From contig NZ_VIQT01000024.1 in assembly GCF_010206195.1 (NCBI RefSeq), positions 1-64,000 on the forward strand: a stretch of DNA of 64,000 nt, written 5' to 3'. Position numbers and translations under genes: made by a program. The stretch comes from Anaerotruncus colihominis (lineage in GTDB: Bacteria > Bacillota > Clostridia > Oscillospirales > Ruminococcaceae). This document shows, piece by piece, positions 31,024-39,763 of the stretch (positions are counted from its first letter, which is position 1; each line of letters begins with the position of its first letter). The notes beneath the pieces were generated by a model. The model saw nothing but the letters and a program-made list of their open reading frames with translations, ran no database searches and was not told where the DNA came from.

Positions 31024-31083
31024 CGGCAAAAGTGCCGTCACTTTTTTTGCCCGCAAATGACCATGACGGCAAAAGTGCCGTCA
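31021..31083 (+). repeat. Two identical 20-bp palindromes after parR
   Basis: TGACGGCAAAAGTGCCGTCA occurs at 31021-31040 and again at 31064-31083. Each is an 8-bp inverted repeat with a 4-nt loop. The first is followed by CTTTTTTT and can terminate parMR; the second has no T tract and sits just before the next RBS. Duplicated sites next to a ParR gene could be a centromere or operator. Confidence 0.8.
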
Positions 31084-31111
31084 CCCGCTGAAAAAAGGAG
31101 GTGTTTTTTCC

Positions 31112-31291
31112 ATGCAGGGTAAACCGCCGCAGAGCAAGCCCCCTCCCAAGCCCACCCGCCGTATTTCCCCAGCGGAATGGGCATGGCTCGACCGCATCAA
31201 CCGCCAGCTTGCCTATGACGAATATATGGAAGCTAAGCGGGAGTTTTGGCTTTGGGAGCGTCCGCCCAAGGTGAAATCCGACCCGGCTTGA
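31112..31291 (+). CDS. Small element protein (59 aa), unknown function
   Basis: ATG 31112 follows an excellent AAAGGAGGTG site. The product has a Pro/Lys-rich N-terminus (GKPPQSKPPPKPTRR) and a Trp-rich helical C-terminus (AEWAWLDRIN, FWLWERPPK). It lies between parMR and the mobilisation genes. No family was recognised. Confidence 0.7.
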   Translation: MQGKPPQSKPPPKPTRRISPAEWAWLDRINRQLAYDEYMEAKREFWLWERPPKVKSDPA

Positions 31292-31441
31292 ACCTACCCC
31301 GACCGTTCTCCCGCGCCGCAGGCGCAGAGGGCGGTATTGTCTTAACAAGCAACGAATTGTGGGGCCACAATTCAGCTTGACAGGGGCTTGCCGCCCCTAT
31401 GACCCCGCATTTAGACCCACATTTAGAAAGGATGGTATTTT
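31292..31441 (+). other. Candidate origin of transfer (oriT)
   Basis: This 150-nt noncoding stretch lies directly upstream of mobC and the relaxase gene. It contains GAATTGTGG-GG-CCACAATTC (31354-31373, 9-bp arms) and AGGGGC-TTGCC-GCCCCT (31382-31398). Adjacent inverted repeats beside mobC are typical of oriT regions. The nick site itself was not identified. Confidence 0.5.
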
Positions 31442-31762
31442 TTGAAAAGAACGCTTGAAATGAAAATCCGCTTTACCAAGGGCGAACTGGACACCCTTAC
31501 CAAGAAGGCCCGGAAGTCCGGCTTCTCCCGCGAGGGCTTTTCCCGCCGCATCCTCAACGGCGCGGTGGTGAAGGAGGCCCCGCCCGCCGAGGTGCCCATG
31601 CTGATCCGGGAGGTGCGGCGCGTGGGCTGCAACATCGACCAGCTTTTGATGATCGCCCGCACGAAGAACTGGCTGATCGTGAAGGAGTTGGAAAAGGCCC
31701 TGGAGAGCAACCGGGCCGTGGAAAAGCTGATTGTGGACACCTACACCACCCCCTCCGACTGA
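31442..31762 (+). CDS. mobC: MobC-type relaxosome accessory protein
   Basis: This 106-residue protein has an N-terminal strand (MKIRFTKGELDTLTKKARKSG) followed by FSREGFSRRILNG and a PMLIREVRRVGCNIDQLLMIA segment, the pattern of MobC proteins that help a relaxase melt oriT DNA. TTG 31442 is used because GGATGG lies about 9 nt upstream; the alternative ATG 31460 lacks a site. The relaxase gene starts 1 nt after its stop. Confidence 0.83.
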   Translation: MKRTLEMKIRFTKGELDTLTKKARKSGFSREGFSRRILNGAVVKEAPPAEVPMLIREVRRVGCNIDQLLMIARTKNWLIVKELEKALESNRAVEKLIVDTYTTPSD

Positions 31763-31763
31763 C

Positions 31764-33188
31764 ATGGCCGTTACCTCTATCTGGCCCATCAAGGGGCGCG
31801 TGGACAAAGTGATAAACTACGCCCGGAACCCGGAAAAGACCACCGAGGGCAGCTATGGGGAACTGGCGTCCCTCCACGCCATTGACAATGTGGTGGAGTA
31901 CGCCGCTGACGATATGAAAACGGAGCGCCGTTCCTATGTGTCCTGCCTGAACTGCCGGGAGGACACCGCCGCCGCACAATTCATGGAAACAAAGCGGTTA
32001 TGGGGCAAGCTGGGGGGCCGGGTGTGCTACCACGGCTATCAATCCTTTAAGGCAGACGAGGTAACGGCGGAAACTGCCCATGAGATCGGCGTTAAGCTGG
32101 CGCAGGAGTTGTGGGGCGACCGCTTTGAGGTGGTAGTGGCTACCCACTGTAACACAGGCCATTATCACAATCATTTTGTTATCAATTCTGTATCTTGGGC
32201 AGACGGCTACAAGTTCTACAACTCTCCCGCCGACTATGCCCGTATGCGGGAGGTGTCAGACCGGCTTTGCCGGGAGTACGCTATTTCTGTGATAGAAAAC
32301 CCCGGCGGGCGGGCCAAGCACTACGCCGAATGGCAGGCCGAGCAGAATGGCAAGCCCACCCACCGGGGCACCATCCGGGCCGACATTGACCGGGCCATCC
32401 TTGCCTCCACCACCGAGCGCGACTTCCTCCGGGTGATGGGTGAGATGGGCTACCAGCTCAAAACAAGGGGCAAGGGCGGCAAGCCCCTGAAATATCCGGC
32501 GCTAAAACCACCCGATGCTGGTGGGTACTTCCGTTTTCACAAGCTGGGTGAGGGCTACTCGTTGGAGCAGATCAAGGAACGCATTTTGCAGAACCTCCAA
32601 AAACAAGCCCCATTCCCGGAGGTGGTGCATCGTCCACCCCGCCGTTACCGAGTGCGGGGAAAGCCCCGAAAGAAAGTCACTGGCCTGCGGGCGCTGTATT
32701 TCCGTTACTGTTACGAACTTCACATCATCGTCAAGCGACCGGCATCCGTCAAGCGGGTGTCTTTTTTGTTGCAGGAGGACATCGCCAAGCTGGACAGGCT
32801 GGACGCGGAAACCCGGTTTTTGGGAAAACAGCACATCGGCACTATCGGGGAACTGACCGCCCACCGGGAAATGGCATCGGCGGAGATCAACGCCCTGACC
32901 GCCCAGCGGCAGGAACTCCGTAAGGAACTGCGGCGGCTCAACCGACAGGGCGACGCCACGGCCATTAGCGAGGTCAAAGACAAAATCAGCGCCATATCCA
33001 GCCGTCTGAAGGCTTTGCGAAAGGAGGTGGTCTTATGTGACAGCATCGCCCAGCGTTCCGGGCAGGTCAAGGAAAACCTGGAACGACTGATAGAACAAAA
33101 GGAAACCGAAAGAAAGGAGCTGACACAGCATGAGCTATTCAGGCGACGCGGCGGAGCAGGTCGTGAGGCTGTCCCTGGAAACAGGTGA
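31764..33188 (+). CDS. MobA/VirD2-family relaxase
   Basis: This 474-residue protein has an N-terminal relaxase domain. The metal-binding histidine motif HCNTGHYHNHFVIN is at about residues 128-141, and Tyr residues in the first 30 positions (VINYARNP) are candidates for the nucleophile. The C-terminal half is basic and helical with a coiled coil (about 370-460). Relaxases nick oriT and stay covalently bound to the transferred strand. ATG 31764 follows the mobC stop, so translation is probably coupled. Its end overlaps pcfB by 59 nt. Confidence 0.9.
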   Translation: MAVTSIWPIKGRVDKVINYARNPEKTTEGSYGELASLHAIDNVVEYAADDMKTERRSYVSCLNCREDTAAAQFMETKRLWGKLGGRVCYHGYQSFKADEVTAETAHEIGVKLAQELWGDRFEVVVATHCNTGHYHNHFVINSVSWADGYKFYNSPADYARMREVSDRLCREYAISVIENPGGRAKHYAEWQAEQNGKPTHRGTIRADIDRAILASTTERDFLRVMGEMGYQLKTRGKGGKPLKYPALKPPDAGGYFRFHKLGEGYSLEQIKERILQNLQKQAPFPEVVHRPPRRYRVRGKPRKKVTGLRALYFRYCYELHIIVKRPASVKRVSFLLQEDIAKLDRLDAETRFLGKQHIGTIGELTAHREMASAEINALTAQRQELRKELRRLNRQGDATAISEVKDKISAISSRLKALRKEVVLCDSIAQRSGQVKENLERLIEQKETERKELTQHELFRRRGGAGREAVPGNR

Positions 33189-34005
33189 GGTAGCGGTCAA
33201 GCTGGCCGGCGAGGGTGCCAAACAGCTTGCCATCCTCTTGTACGCCATCCTGCGGGAGCAGAAGAAAACCAAGGGCAAGACCCGCCTGACCAATATGCTC
33301 TGCAGCGGCAAGGAGCTGAAGGTGTTCGCCGTGAAAGACAGCGACCTCCAGCTTTTTTGCCGGGAGGCCAAGAAGTACGGCGTCCTCTACTGCGTTCTGA
33401 AAGACCGGGACGCCACGGACGGCATCACCGACATTATGGTGCGGGCCGAGGACGCCAGCAAGATCAACCGTATCTTTGAGCGATTCAACCTGGCTACCGT
33501 GGATATGGCCGAGATCAGGAGCGAGATCGAGCGCAGCCGTCAGGAACAGCAAGCAGAAGTCCCGGAAGCGCCAGCGGCGGCGGAACCGATGACCGAGCAG
33601 GAGGTGGATGAGCTGCTGGATGCTATGCTGTCCCCGCCCCCGGAGGGCGAACTGCCCGCCCCGGAGCGCACCGCCCCCGAACCCGAACAGGACATGGACG
33701 AGTTTTTGGCATCGGTGCTGGGCGCTTCCCCCACCAGGGAGGAGGGCCAGACCGAAAACCCCACCGAGGGCCGGATCGAGAAATCCCGTCAGTCCGAGCC
33801 TACCTCAAAGCCCAAAGAGCCAGCCGCACCGGGTACTTCTGATCCGCAGGAGCGTTCCCGTCCCTCCGTCCGTAAGGAGCTGGACGCGATTAAAGCGGAG
33901 CAGAGAGAAAAGGCGGCAAAAGGTAAGGAGCAGTCCAAGCCCACCAAGGGGCCGAAACACAAGGCCCCGCGAAAGTATAAACCCAAACGGTTAAAGGAGC
34001 GATAA
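33130..34005 (+). CDS. PcfB-like (DUF3801) conjugation protein
   Basis: This 291-residue protein has a conserved N-terminal ~150 residues (LAILLYAILREQKKTKGKTRL, then KELKVFAVKDSDLQLFCREAKKYGVLYCVLKDRD) matching the PcfB/DUF3801 family. The family assists the relaxosome and coupling protein in Gram-positive conjugation. The remainder is Pro/Glu-rich and ends in a very basic tail. AAAGGAG precedes ATG 33130. Confidence 0.82.
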   Translation: MSYSGDAAEQVVRLSLETGEVAVKLAGEGAKQLAILLYAILREQKKTKGKTRLTNMLCSGKELKVFAVKDSDLQLFCREAKKYGVLYCVLKDRDATDGITDIMVRAEDASKINRIFERFNLATVDMAEIRSEIERSRQEQQAEVPEAPAAAEPMTEQEVDELLDAMLSPPPEGELPAPERTAPEPEQDMDEFLASVLGASPTREEGQTENPTEGRIEKSRQSEPTSKPKEPAAPGTSDPQERSRPSVRKELDAIKAEQREKAAKGKEQSKPTKGPKHKAPRKYKPKRLKER

Positions 34006-34007
34006 CG

Positions 34008-34898
34008 ATGCCGAATTATGATGATCTGTTTACCGAGCAGCCCGCCCAGGGGGAGGAAACGCCCTTTGATAAGGACGCATGGGCGGCGAAAAAGCAGGCG
34101 GAGCGCGAGGGCGTCTACGCCATGATCGACAACCACGTTCACGACATGGGCATGGATGGCGGCGTGTTTCAAGCCTATCTGGACGTGCAGGCCCGGTTTG
34201 ACCTCTACTCCGTGAGCAACGCCATCCTGATCGCCGCCCAATGCCCGGAGGCCACCAAGCTGGCCGACTTCGACAGTTGGAAAGCCGACGGCGTGTACGT
34301 CAAGCGGGGCCAGGATGCCATCACCATTCTGGAACCGGGCAAGGAGTACAAAAAGGACGATGGCAGCGTGGGCGTGTCCTACAATGTGAAAAAGGTCTTT
34401 GACATTTCCCAGACAAGGGCCGAGCAGCGGCCCGCCCCCACTATGGCCCGTGATGAGCGGCTTTTGCTGAAAGCCCTGATGAACAACGCCCCCTGCCGCT
34501 TCTCCATCTCCAATGAACTGCCGGAGGGCACCAACATGGCCTATCACCCGCAGAACAATATCATCTATGTGCGGCAAGGACTGGATGCTCCCACCATCTT
34601 CCGGGGGCTGGCCCAGGAGCTTGCCCGCGCCCACATGGACAAGGGCGGTATCACCTGTGAAAGCCCGGATTTCGCGGCGTACAGCGTGTCCTATATGCTG
34701 TGCAAGAGAAACGGCGTGTCGGTGGAGGGCTTTTCCTTTGACCGCCTGCCGGAAAGCTACGCCATGATGGACGCCAAGGCGCTCCGGGCCGAGGTGGGCG
34801 TCATGCGGGACGTGGCTGGCACCATCACCGCCGACATGAACCGGCTGTTCCAGGCTCAGGAAAAGGCACAGAAAAACCGGGACGGCGGCGCGAGATAA
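34008..34898 (+). CDS. ArdC-like antirestriction/metalloprotease-fold protein, degenerate
   Basis: This 296-residue protein has the layout of ArdC/ImmA-like element proteins: an N-terminal ssDNA-binding-like domain (FQAYLDVQARFDLYSVSNAILIAAQ, SWKADGVYVKRGQDAITILEP) and a C-terminal peptidase-like domain. The expected zinc motif HExxH appears as QELARAH, so the first catalytic His is lost. AAGGAG precedes ATG 34008. In conjugative elements such proteins protect incoming DNA. The missing His suggests a non-catalytic form. Confidence 0.7.
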   Translation: MPNYDDLFTEQPAQGEETPFDKDAWAAKKQAEREGVYAMIDNHVHDMGMDGGVFQAYLDVQARFDLYSVSNAILIAAQCPEATKLADFDSWKADGVYVKRGQDAITILEPGKEYKKDDGSVGVSYNVKKVFDISQTRAEQRPAPTMARDERLLLKALMNNAPCRFSISNELPEGTNMAYHPQNNIIYVRQGLDAPTIFRGLAQELARAHMDKGGITCESPDFAAYSVSYMLCKRNGVSVEGFSFDRLPESYAMMDAKALRAEVGVMRDVAGTITADMNRLFQAQEKAQKNRDGGAR

Positions 34899-34910
34899 GG
34901 AGGGCGCTCT

Positions 34911-35102
34911 ATGCGTGATGAAAAACGTGTGGTCACGCTGAACGGCTTCGAGCAGCGGCTTATGGTGGCGGGCCTGACCGACTTCCGCAACGACGCCCTC
35001 CGGGACGGCAAGCCCACCGAGGACGTGGACGACCTGATATTAAAGGTGATCGACGCCCCCACCAAGCGGGAGAAACGGAGGGCTGACCGTGAGGCAAGAT
35101 AA
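34911..35102 (+). CDS. Small conjugation-operon protein (63 aa)
   Basis: ATG 34911 follows GGAGGG. The protein (MRDEKRVVTLNGFEQRLMVAGLTDFRN...) is charged and helical and ends in a basic tail. It precedes and overlaps the coupling protein gene by 14 nt, a position often occupied by a short conserved protein in Tn1549-type elements. Function unknown. Confidence 0.72.
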   Translation: MRDEKRVVTLNGFEQRLMVAGLTDFRNDALRDGKPTEDVDDLILKVIDAPTKREKRRADREAR

Positions 35103-36182
35103 GTTTTCCAAGACCCACCTGACCCTCTACGCCTGCGGCATCATCCCCGTGGTCTGGCTGGCCCTGCTGCTGGCCCCCTGTGTGGGCGGCGGTCTGCTGG
35201 GGCTGGTGCGTTACGGCGGGGCGGCGCTGAATGACCCGTTCCACATTGTATGGTGCGAGGACAGCCTGAAAACTGTCCTTATTTTTGTGCTGTGCTACGG
35301 GCTGGGCATCGGCGTGTATCTCTCCACCGACCGCAACTACCGTCGGCGGGAGGAACACGGCTCCGCCAAGTGGGGCACCGCCCAGGCCGTCCGAAAGAAG
35401 TACGCCGACAAGAGGGCCGCCGAGAACAAGATACTGACGCAGAACGTGGCTATCGGCCTGGACGGACGCAAACACCGCCGCAATCTCAATATCCTGGTCT
35501 GCGGCGGCTCTGGCGCGGGCAAGACGAGGTTTTTTGCAAAACCCAACATCATGAACGCCAACACCAGCTTTGTGTGCCTTGACCCCAAGGGGGAACTTCT
35601 GCGGGACACCGGCAATCTGTTGAAAGCCAAGGGGTATGACATTAAGGTGATCGACCTTATCAACATGGAAAAAAGCTACTGTTACAACCCCTTTGTCTAC
35701 CTCCGCAGCGACAACGACATCCAGCGGTTAGTGACGAACCTGTTCAAGAATACCACGCCCAAAGGCTCACAGTCGCAAGACCCGTTTTGGGATCAGGCGG
35801 CGCAAATGCTCCTGCTGGCGCTGGTGTTCTATCTGCATTATGAAGCCCCGCCCGATGAGCAGAACTTTCCAATGGTCATGGAGATGATACGGGCCGGAGA
35901 AGTCCGGGAGGACAACGACGAATTTCAATCGCCGCTGGACGAACTCTTTGACCGTCTGGAAATGCGGAACCCGGAGCATATCGCCTTGAAATACTACCGC
36001 AATTACCGTTCCGGCAGCGCCAAGACGCTGAAATCCATCCAGATCACGTTGGTGTCCCGGTTGGAAAAATTCAACCTGGAATCGCTGGCCGGTATGACGC
36101 AGACGGACGAGATGGAGTTATGGAGCCTGGGCGAGAGAAAGACGGCCATTTTCGCCGTTATCCCCGACAATGACAGTAGTTT
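35089..36182 (+). pseudogene. traG: VirD4/TraG coupling protein, 5' part (split by intron)
   Basis: GTG 35089 with GGAGGG upstream starts a TraG/VirD4-like protein: two N-terminal membrane helices, Walker A CGGSGAGKT near residue 138, and a nucleotide-binding domain ending at AVIPDNDSS. A group II intron begins at 36183. Coupling proteins bring the relaxase-DNA complex to the secretion channel. In relatives about 45 residues, including the Walker B segment (MDEFANV-like), follow this point; they are absent on both sides of the intron. The gene is therefore probably inactive even after splicing. Confidence 0.82.
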
Positions 36183-36927
36183 GTGCGACACGTTCCTAAC
36201 TGAAAAGGTTAGGCGTGAAGCTGAGAAAAATATATGAAAATTGAAAGGAGTTTCGAGAACAAATCAGTTTCATAGAACTGATATTCCGACAGGTGGAATG
36301 ACGGGGTAACGCCCTGAAACGCCTGCCCTAAGACTGCGCCGGGCATGGTGCAAGCGCAAAGACGCACTGTGTCCGAGAGCGCGCAGAAGTCGGCGGAAGT
36401 CTGCCCTAACGGGTCAAGCCGAGGAAAGCGTCCCAGCGGTGGGGTGTGCAGATGATACGCCGGGGGTCTATAAAATGCCCATGGTGAGAATGTGCGGTGA
36501 AGCGCACTGACGAAGCCCTGAATGTACGGGTCAAGACGAATGAGCCGCAGAAATGCGGTTGCCGCCTATGGCGGTGTGCGTGGGGACGAGTAAGAGTTGT
36601 TAGTATGAAACTCCCTGCGGCGTTACAGGCGCCGCCCAAGCGCACTGGCTTAAAGGGGCCACCTAAAGGTATATGCACAGATAGGAATATCGGAACGTGG
36701 AAAGGTTGGAGCATGGAGCGCATTGCGGCGCTGTGAAGTGCTGGCACGGAAAGCAGACTGTATAACGTGCCTTTATCCAACTGAGAGCGGTGCCACGACC
36801 GTTGAAGCTGCTGTAATGGCGGTGGAGGAACAGGCACCAGTCGGCTTTGAAAGCAAGAATAAAAGAACAGTATTCATAGGTTCGAGTATGACTAAGAAAG
36901 GCACACCCCAAAGGAGGTATGCCGACT

Positions 36928-38601
36928 ATGACAGTGAAGAAATTGCAAAAGAAAGCGAAACTGCGCAACGCTGAATACTTCGGCTTGCAGGAGGTATTGG
37001 ACAGGCTCTATGCCCAAAGTGCGGAAAACAAACGCTTTACCGTGCTGATGGAGTTGGTGGCCGCCGATGAAAATATCTTACTTGCTTACCGAAATATCAG
37101 CAAAAACAAGGGCAGCAAAACGGCGGGAACGGACGGAAAAACTGTCCGCTACCTGTCAAAGTTCACAAACACAGCACTCATTCACTATATAAAAAGGCGG
37201 TTGGAGCAGTACCAGCCCCAGCCGGTGCGCCGGGTGGAAATTCCCAAAGGAGACACAGGGAAAACTCGCCCTCTGGGAATCCCTACGATTGCCGACAGGC
37301 TGATCCAGCAATGCTTCCTGCAAATTCTGGAACCAATATGCGAAGCGAAATTCCATGAGCGGAGCAACGGTTTCCGTCCCAACAGGAGCGCAGAACACGC
37401 GCTGGCACAGTGCTACGCAATGATACAAAAACGCGGTCTGCATTATGTGGTTGATATTGATATAAAAGGTTTCTTCGATAATGTCAGCCACGGAAAACTG
37501 CTCAAGCAGATGTGGAATATGGGGATACAGGACAAGCGTGTGCTGAGTATCATATCCGCCATGCTGAAAGCGGAAGTAGCAGGAATCGGTTTTCCGCAAA
37601 AGGGGACGCCGCAGGGCGGTATCATTTCCCCACTGCTATCCAACATTGTCTTGAACGAATTGGATTGGTGGATTGCCAGCCAGTGGGAGAATATGCCTAC
37701 ACGCAAAAACCGTGAATATGCGCGGTCTGACAATGGGGTTATTGACAAAAGCCAGAAGTATGAAATGCTCCGAAAAGGCTCTGCCCTAAAAGAGTGCTAC
37801 ATCGTCCGGTATGCCGACGACTTCAAAATCTTCTGCCGCAAGCGAAGCGACGCAGTAAAACTCTTTGCCGCTACAAGAGATTGGCTAAAGGAACGGCTGG
37901 GGCTGGACATCAGCCCCGAAAAGTCCAGAATTGTCAATTTGAAAAGGCAATACTCCGATTTTCTCGGCTTCAAGTTAAGAGCTGTGAGAAAAGGCGTCAA
38001 GAGCAACGGCACAGCAAAGTACGCGGTAGAATCGCACATGAACGATAAGGCAGTCAAGAAAGTCAAGCGGCAAACGCGGGAAATGGTGAAAAGAATCCAG
38101 TCCCCGGCAAACGTGAATGAGGAATATAAAGCCATCGGAGCCTATAACGCCTATGTTTCAGGCATCCACAATTACTACCGTTATGCTACCCACATCAGCA
38201 AAGACATTCATAAAATCGCCCTCGGCATCACTCGAACCATGCAGAACAGATTGAGAGAGCGCTTGCAAAAGCAAGGAAACCCTTTGCCCGCCTACATTGC
38301 GGAGCGGTATGGAAGAAGCAAGCAAATTCGCTATGTAAGCGGACAGGCAGTTATCCCTATTGGGTATGTCCAAACCAAAGCACCGCTCTACAAACGGCGG
38401 GAAGTGAACCAGTACACGGAACAAGGCCGCAGAAGTATTCACAAAAATCTGGAATTGCTGGTTACAGAGACCGTCCATATTTTAATCCATGCCACTGATA
38501 GCGAGGTAATTGCACGCCTTGTTCAAACATTGCGGTTAAACACAAGACAGCGTGCGAAGTTAAACACTTTGCGCAAAATAGCAGGCTTATTCTCAATCTA
38601 A
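36928..38601 (+). CDS. ltrA: Group II intron reverse transcriptase/maturase
   Basis: This 557-residue protein has the RT blocks RVEIPKGDTGKTRPLGIPT, FHERSNGFRPNRSAEHAL, VVDIDIKGFFDNVSH, GTPQGGIISPLLSNI and the catalytic YADD (in IVRYADDFKIF), followed by a maturase X domain (YNAYVSGIHNYY). I see no C-terminal Cys-rich HNH endonuclease motif, so it may belong to an endonuclease-free lineage. AAAGGAGG precedes ATG 36928; the ATG at 36919 is too close to that site. Confidence 0.95.
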   Translation: MTVKKLQKKAKLRNAEYFGLQEVLDRLYAQSAENKRFTVLMELVAADENILLAYRNISKNKGSKTAGTDGKTVRYLSKFTNTALIHYIKRRLEQYQPQPVRRVEIPKGDTGKTRPLGIPTIADRLIQQCFLQILEPICEAKFHERSNGFRPNRSAEHALAQCYAMIQKRGLHYVVDIDIKGFFDNVSHGKLLKQMWNMGIQDKRVLSIISAMLKAEVAGIGFPQKGTPQGGIISPLLSNIVLNELDWWIASQWENMPTRKNREYARSDNGVIDKSQKYEMLRKGSALKECYIVRYADDFKIFCRKRSDAVKLFAATRDWLKERLGLDISPEKSRIVNLKRQYSDFLGFKLRAVRKGVKSNGTAKYAVESHMNDKAVKKVKRQTREMVKRIQSPANVNEEYKAIGAYNAYVSGIHNYYRYATHISKDIHKIALGITRTMQNRLRERLQKQGNPLPAYIAERYGRSKQIRYVSGQAVIPIGYVQTKAPLYKRREVNQYTEQGRRSIHKNLELLVTETVHILIHATDSEVIARLVQTLRLNTRQRAKLNTLRKIAGLFSI

Positions 38602-38654
38602 ACGCAATCGCTCACTGAAAACTGTATCTATTTACAATTCTTTCAAAGTCGATG

Positions 38655-38690
38655 GAACGCCGTGTGCGGTGAAAGCCGCACGCACGGTGT
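38655..38690 (+). ncRNA. Group II intron domain V
   Basis: GCCGTGTGCGG-TGAAAG-CCGCACGCACGGTGT is the conserved catalytic hairpin: GCCGTG pairs with CACGGT and GCGG pairs with CCGC under a GAAA-type loop. It lies about 55 nt from the intron 3' end. Confidence 0.85.
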
Positions 38691-38745
38691 GAAGCGGGGG
38701 AAAAGACGGAAAGCGGCGCTGACGCGCCGCTCAGGTCTTACCTAT

Positions 38746-39353
38746 CGCTATTCGCCCTGCCCGATGAATTTGACAAGCTGCTGGCTACCATGCGGAGCCG
38801 GGAGATCTCCGTGAGCATCATCATCCAGAACCTCGCCCAGCTAAAGGCCCTCTTTGAGAAACAGTGGGAGAGCATCGTGGGCAACTGCGACGAGTTTATC
38901 TATCTCGGTGGAAATGAGCAGGCGACCCACGAGTACGTTTCCAAGCTGCTGGGCAAGGAAACCATCGACACGAACACCTACGGCCAGTCCAGGGGGCGGA
39001 GCGGCAGCTACTCCACCAACTGGCAATTAGCGGGCCGCGAATTGCTTATGCCGGATGAAGTGCGTATGCTGGACAACCAGTATGCGCTTCTTTTTATCCG
39101 TGGAGAACGGCCCATTCAGGACTTCAAGTACGACATTCTGAAACACCCCAATGTGAAGCTGACCACAGACGGAGGGGCCGAACCGTACCAGCATGGGGAG
39201 GACACCCGCAGCATCGCTTCTATCCAGCTTGACCCGGAACTGCTGAAACAGGCGGCGGAGGTGAAACTGGACGCCGGACAACACCGCTTCATTCTTCTCA
39301 GCGAGGAAGAATTGGAGGAATATATCAAAAATTTTGGAGGTAAGACACAATGA
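38746..39353 (+). pseudogene. traG: VirD4/TraG coupling protein, 3' part
   Basis: After the intron the frame resumes at ALPDEFDKLLATMRSREIS and continues through the TraG C-terminal region (NCDEFIYLGGNEQATHEYVSK, GRELLMPDEVRMLDNQYALLFIRGERP). The predicted splice of TT (end of exon 1) to CGCTATTCGCC would put this segment out of frame. There is no ribosome binding site at the first internal ATG (38790). Together with the missing Walker B region this marks it as a remnant. Confidence 0.78.
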
Positions 39354-39718
39354 ACATTTTCAAGAAGAACGAGAAGAACACCGGGAACCGCCTGCCCATG
39401 CCCAACAAGGTGAAGCGGGGCTACCGCTGGTACTGCTCCCTGGTGGCGACCGTGGCCCTGATGGGCTGCTGCACCATGACGGCCTTTGCCGCCCCCGCCG
39501 CTGGCGGCGACCCCCTCACCGTTATCAACAACCTGTCCGAGTTTATTTTCGGCCTGATCCGGGCCGTGGGCCTGATCCTGCTGGGCTGGGGCATCGTCCA
39601 GGTGGGCCTCTCCCTCCAGAGCCACGACCCGTCCCAGCGTTCCAACGGCTTCCTGACCCTGGCGGGCGGCGTTATCATTACTTTCGCCAAGGAGATTTTG
39701 ACCCTTATCACCGGGTAA
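39350..39718 (+). CDS. Small pilin-like (Maff2/VirB2-type) membrane protein
   Basis: This 122-residue protein has a basic N-terminus, a hydrophobic segment ending in TAFAAPAAGG that looks like a signal peptide, and two further hydrophobic helices (FIFGLIRAVGLILLGWGIVQVG and GVIITFAKEILTLI) around a short polar loop. This is the topology of VirB2-type pilins and Maff2-family proteins. GGAGGT precedes ATG 39350, which overlaps the traG stop. Confidence 0.75.
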   Translation: MNIFKKNEKNTGNRLPMPNKVKRGYRWYCSLVATVALMGCCTMTAFAAPAAGGDPLTVINNLSEFIFGLIRAVGLILLGWGIVQVGLSLQSHDPSQRSNGFLTLAGGVIITFAKEILTLITG

Positions 39719-39722
39719 AGAA

Positions 39723-39753
39723 TTGGTAGCTTACCGCAAAAGTAAGCTACCAA
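39723..39753 (+). terminator. Bidirectional hairpin between pilin-like gene and AT-rich insert
   Basis: A perfect 12-bp stem, TTGGTAGCTTAC with GTAAGCTACCAA around loop CGCAAAA, lies between convergent genes (stop at 39718, minus-strand stop at 39764). It could terminate both. Confidence 0.7.
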
Positions 39754-39763
39754 TACATAAAAA

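Larger units (their letters stand above)
36183..38745 (+). mobile_element. Group II intron
   Basis: The 5' end GTGCGAC fits the GUGYG consensus. The 3' end has a domain V hairpin (about 38655-38690), a domain VI-like stem (AGAC...GTCT) and terminal ACCTAT, which fits the final AY rule. The ~740-nt region before the ORF (36183-36927) is structured noncoding ribozyme sequence. The element carries its own reverse transcriptase and is inserted in traG on the coding strand. The exact 3' boundary may be off by a few bases. Confidence 0.9.

Noticed and set aside
36497-36736. Short open frame in the 5' part of the group II intron
   Set aside because: Lies in the structured ribozyme domain region and has no ribosome binding site; the RT at 36928 is the intron protein.
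38790-39353. The traG 3' part as an independent gene starting at ATG 38790
   Set aside because: It begins in the middle of a conserved TraG domain and has no ribosome binding site.
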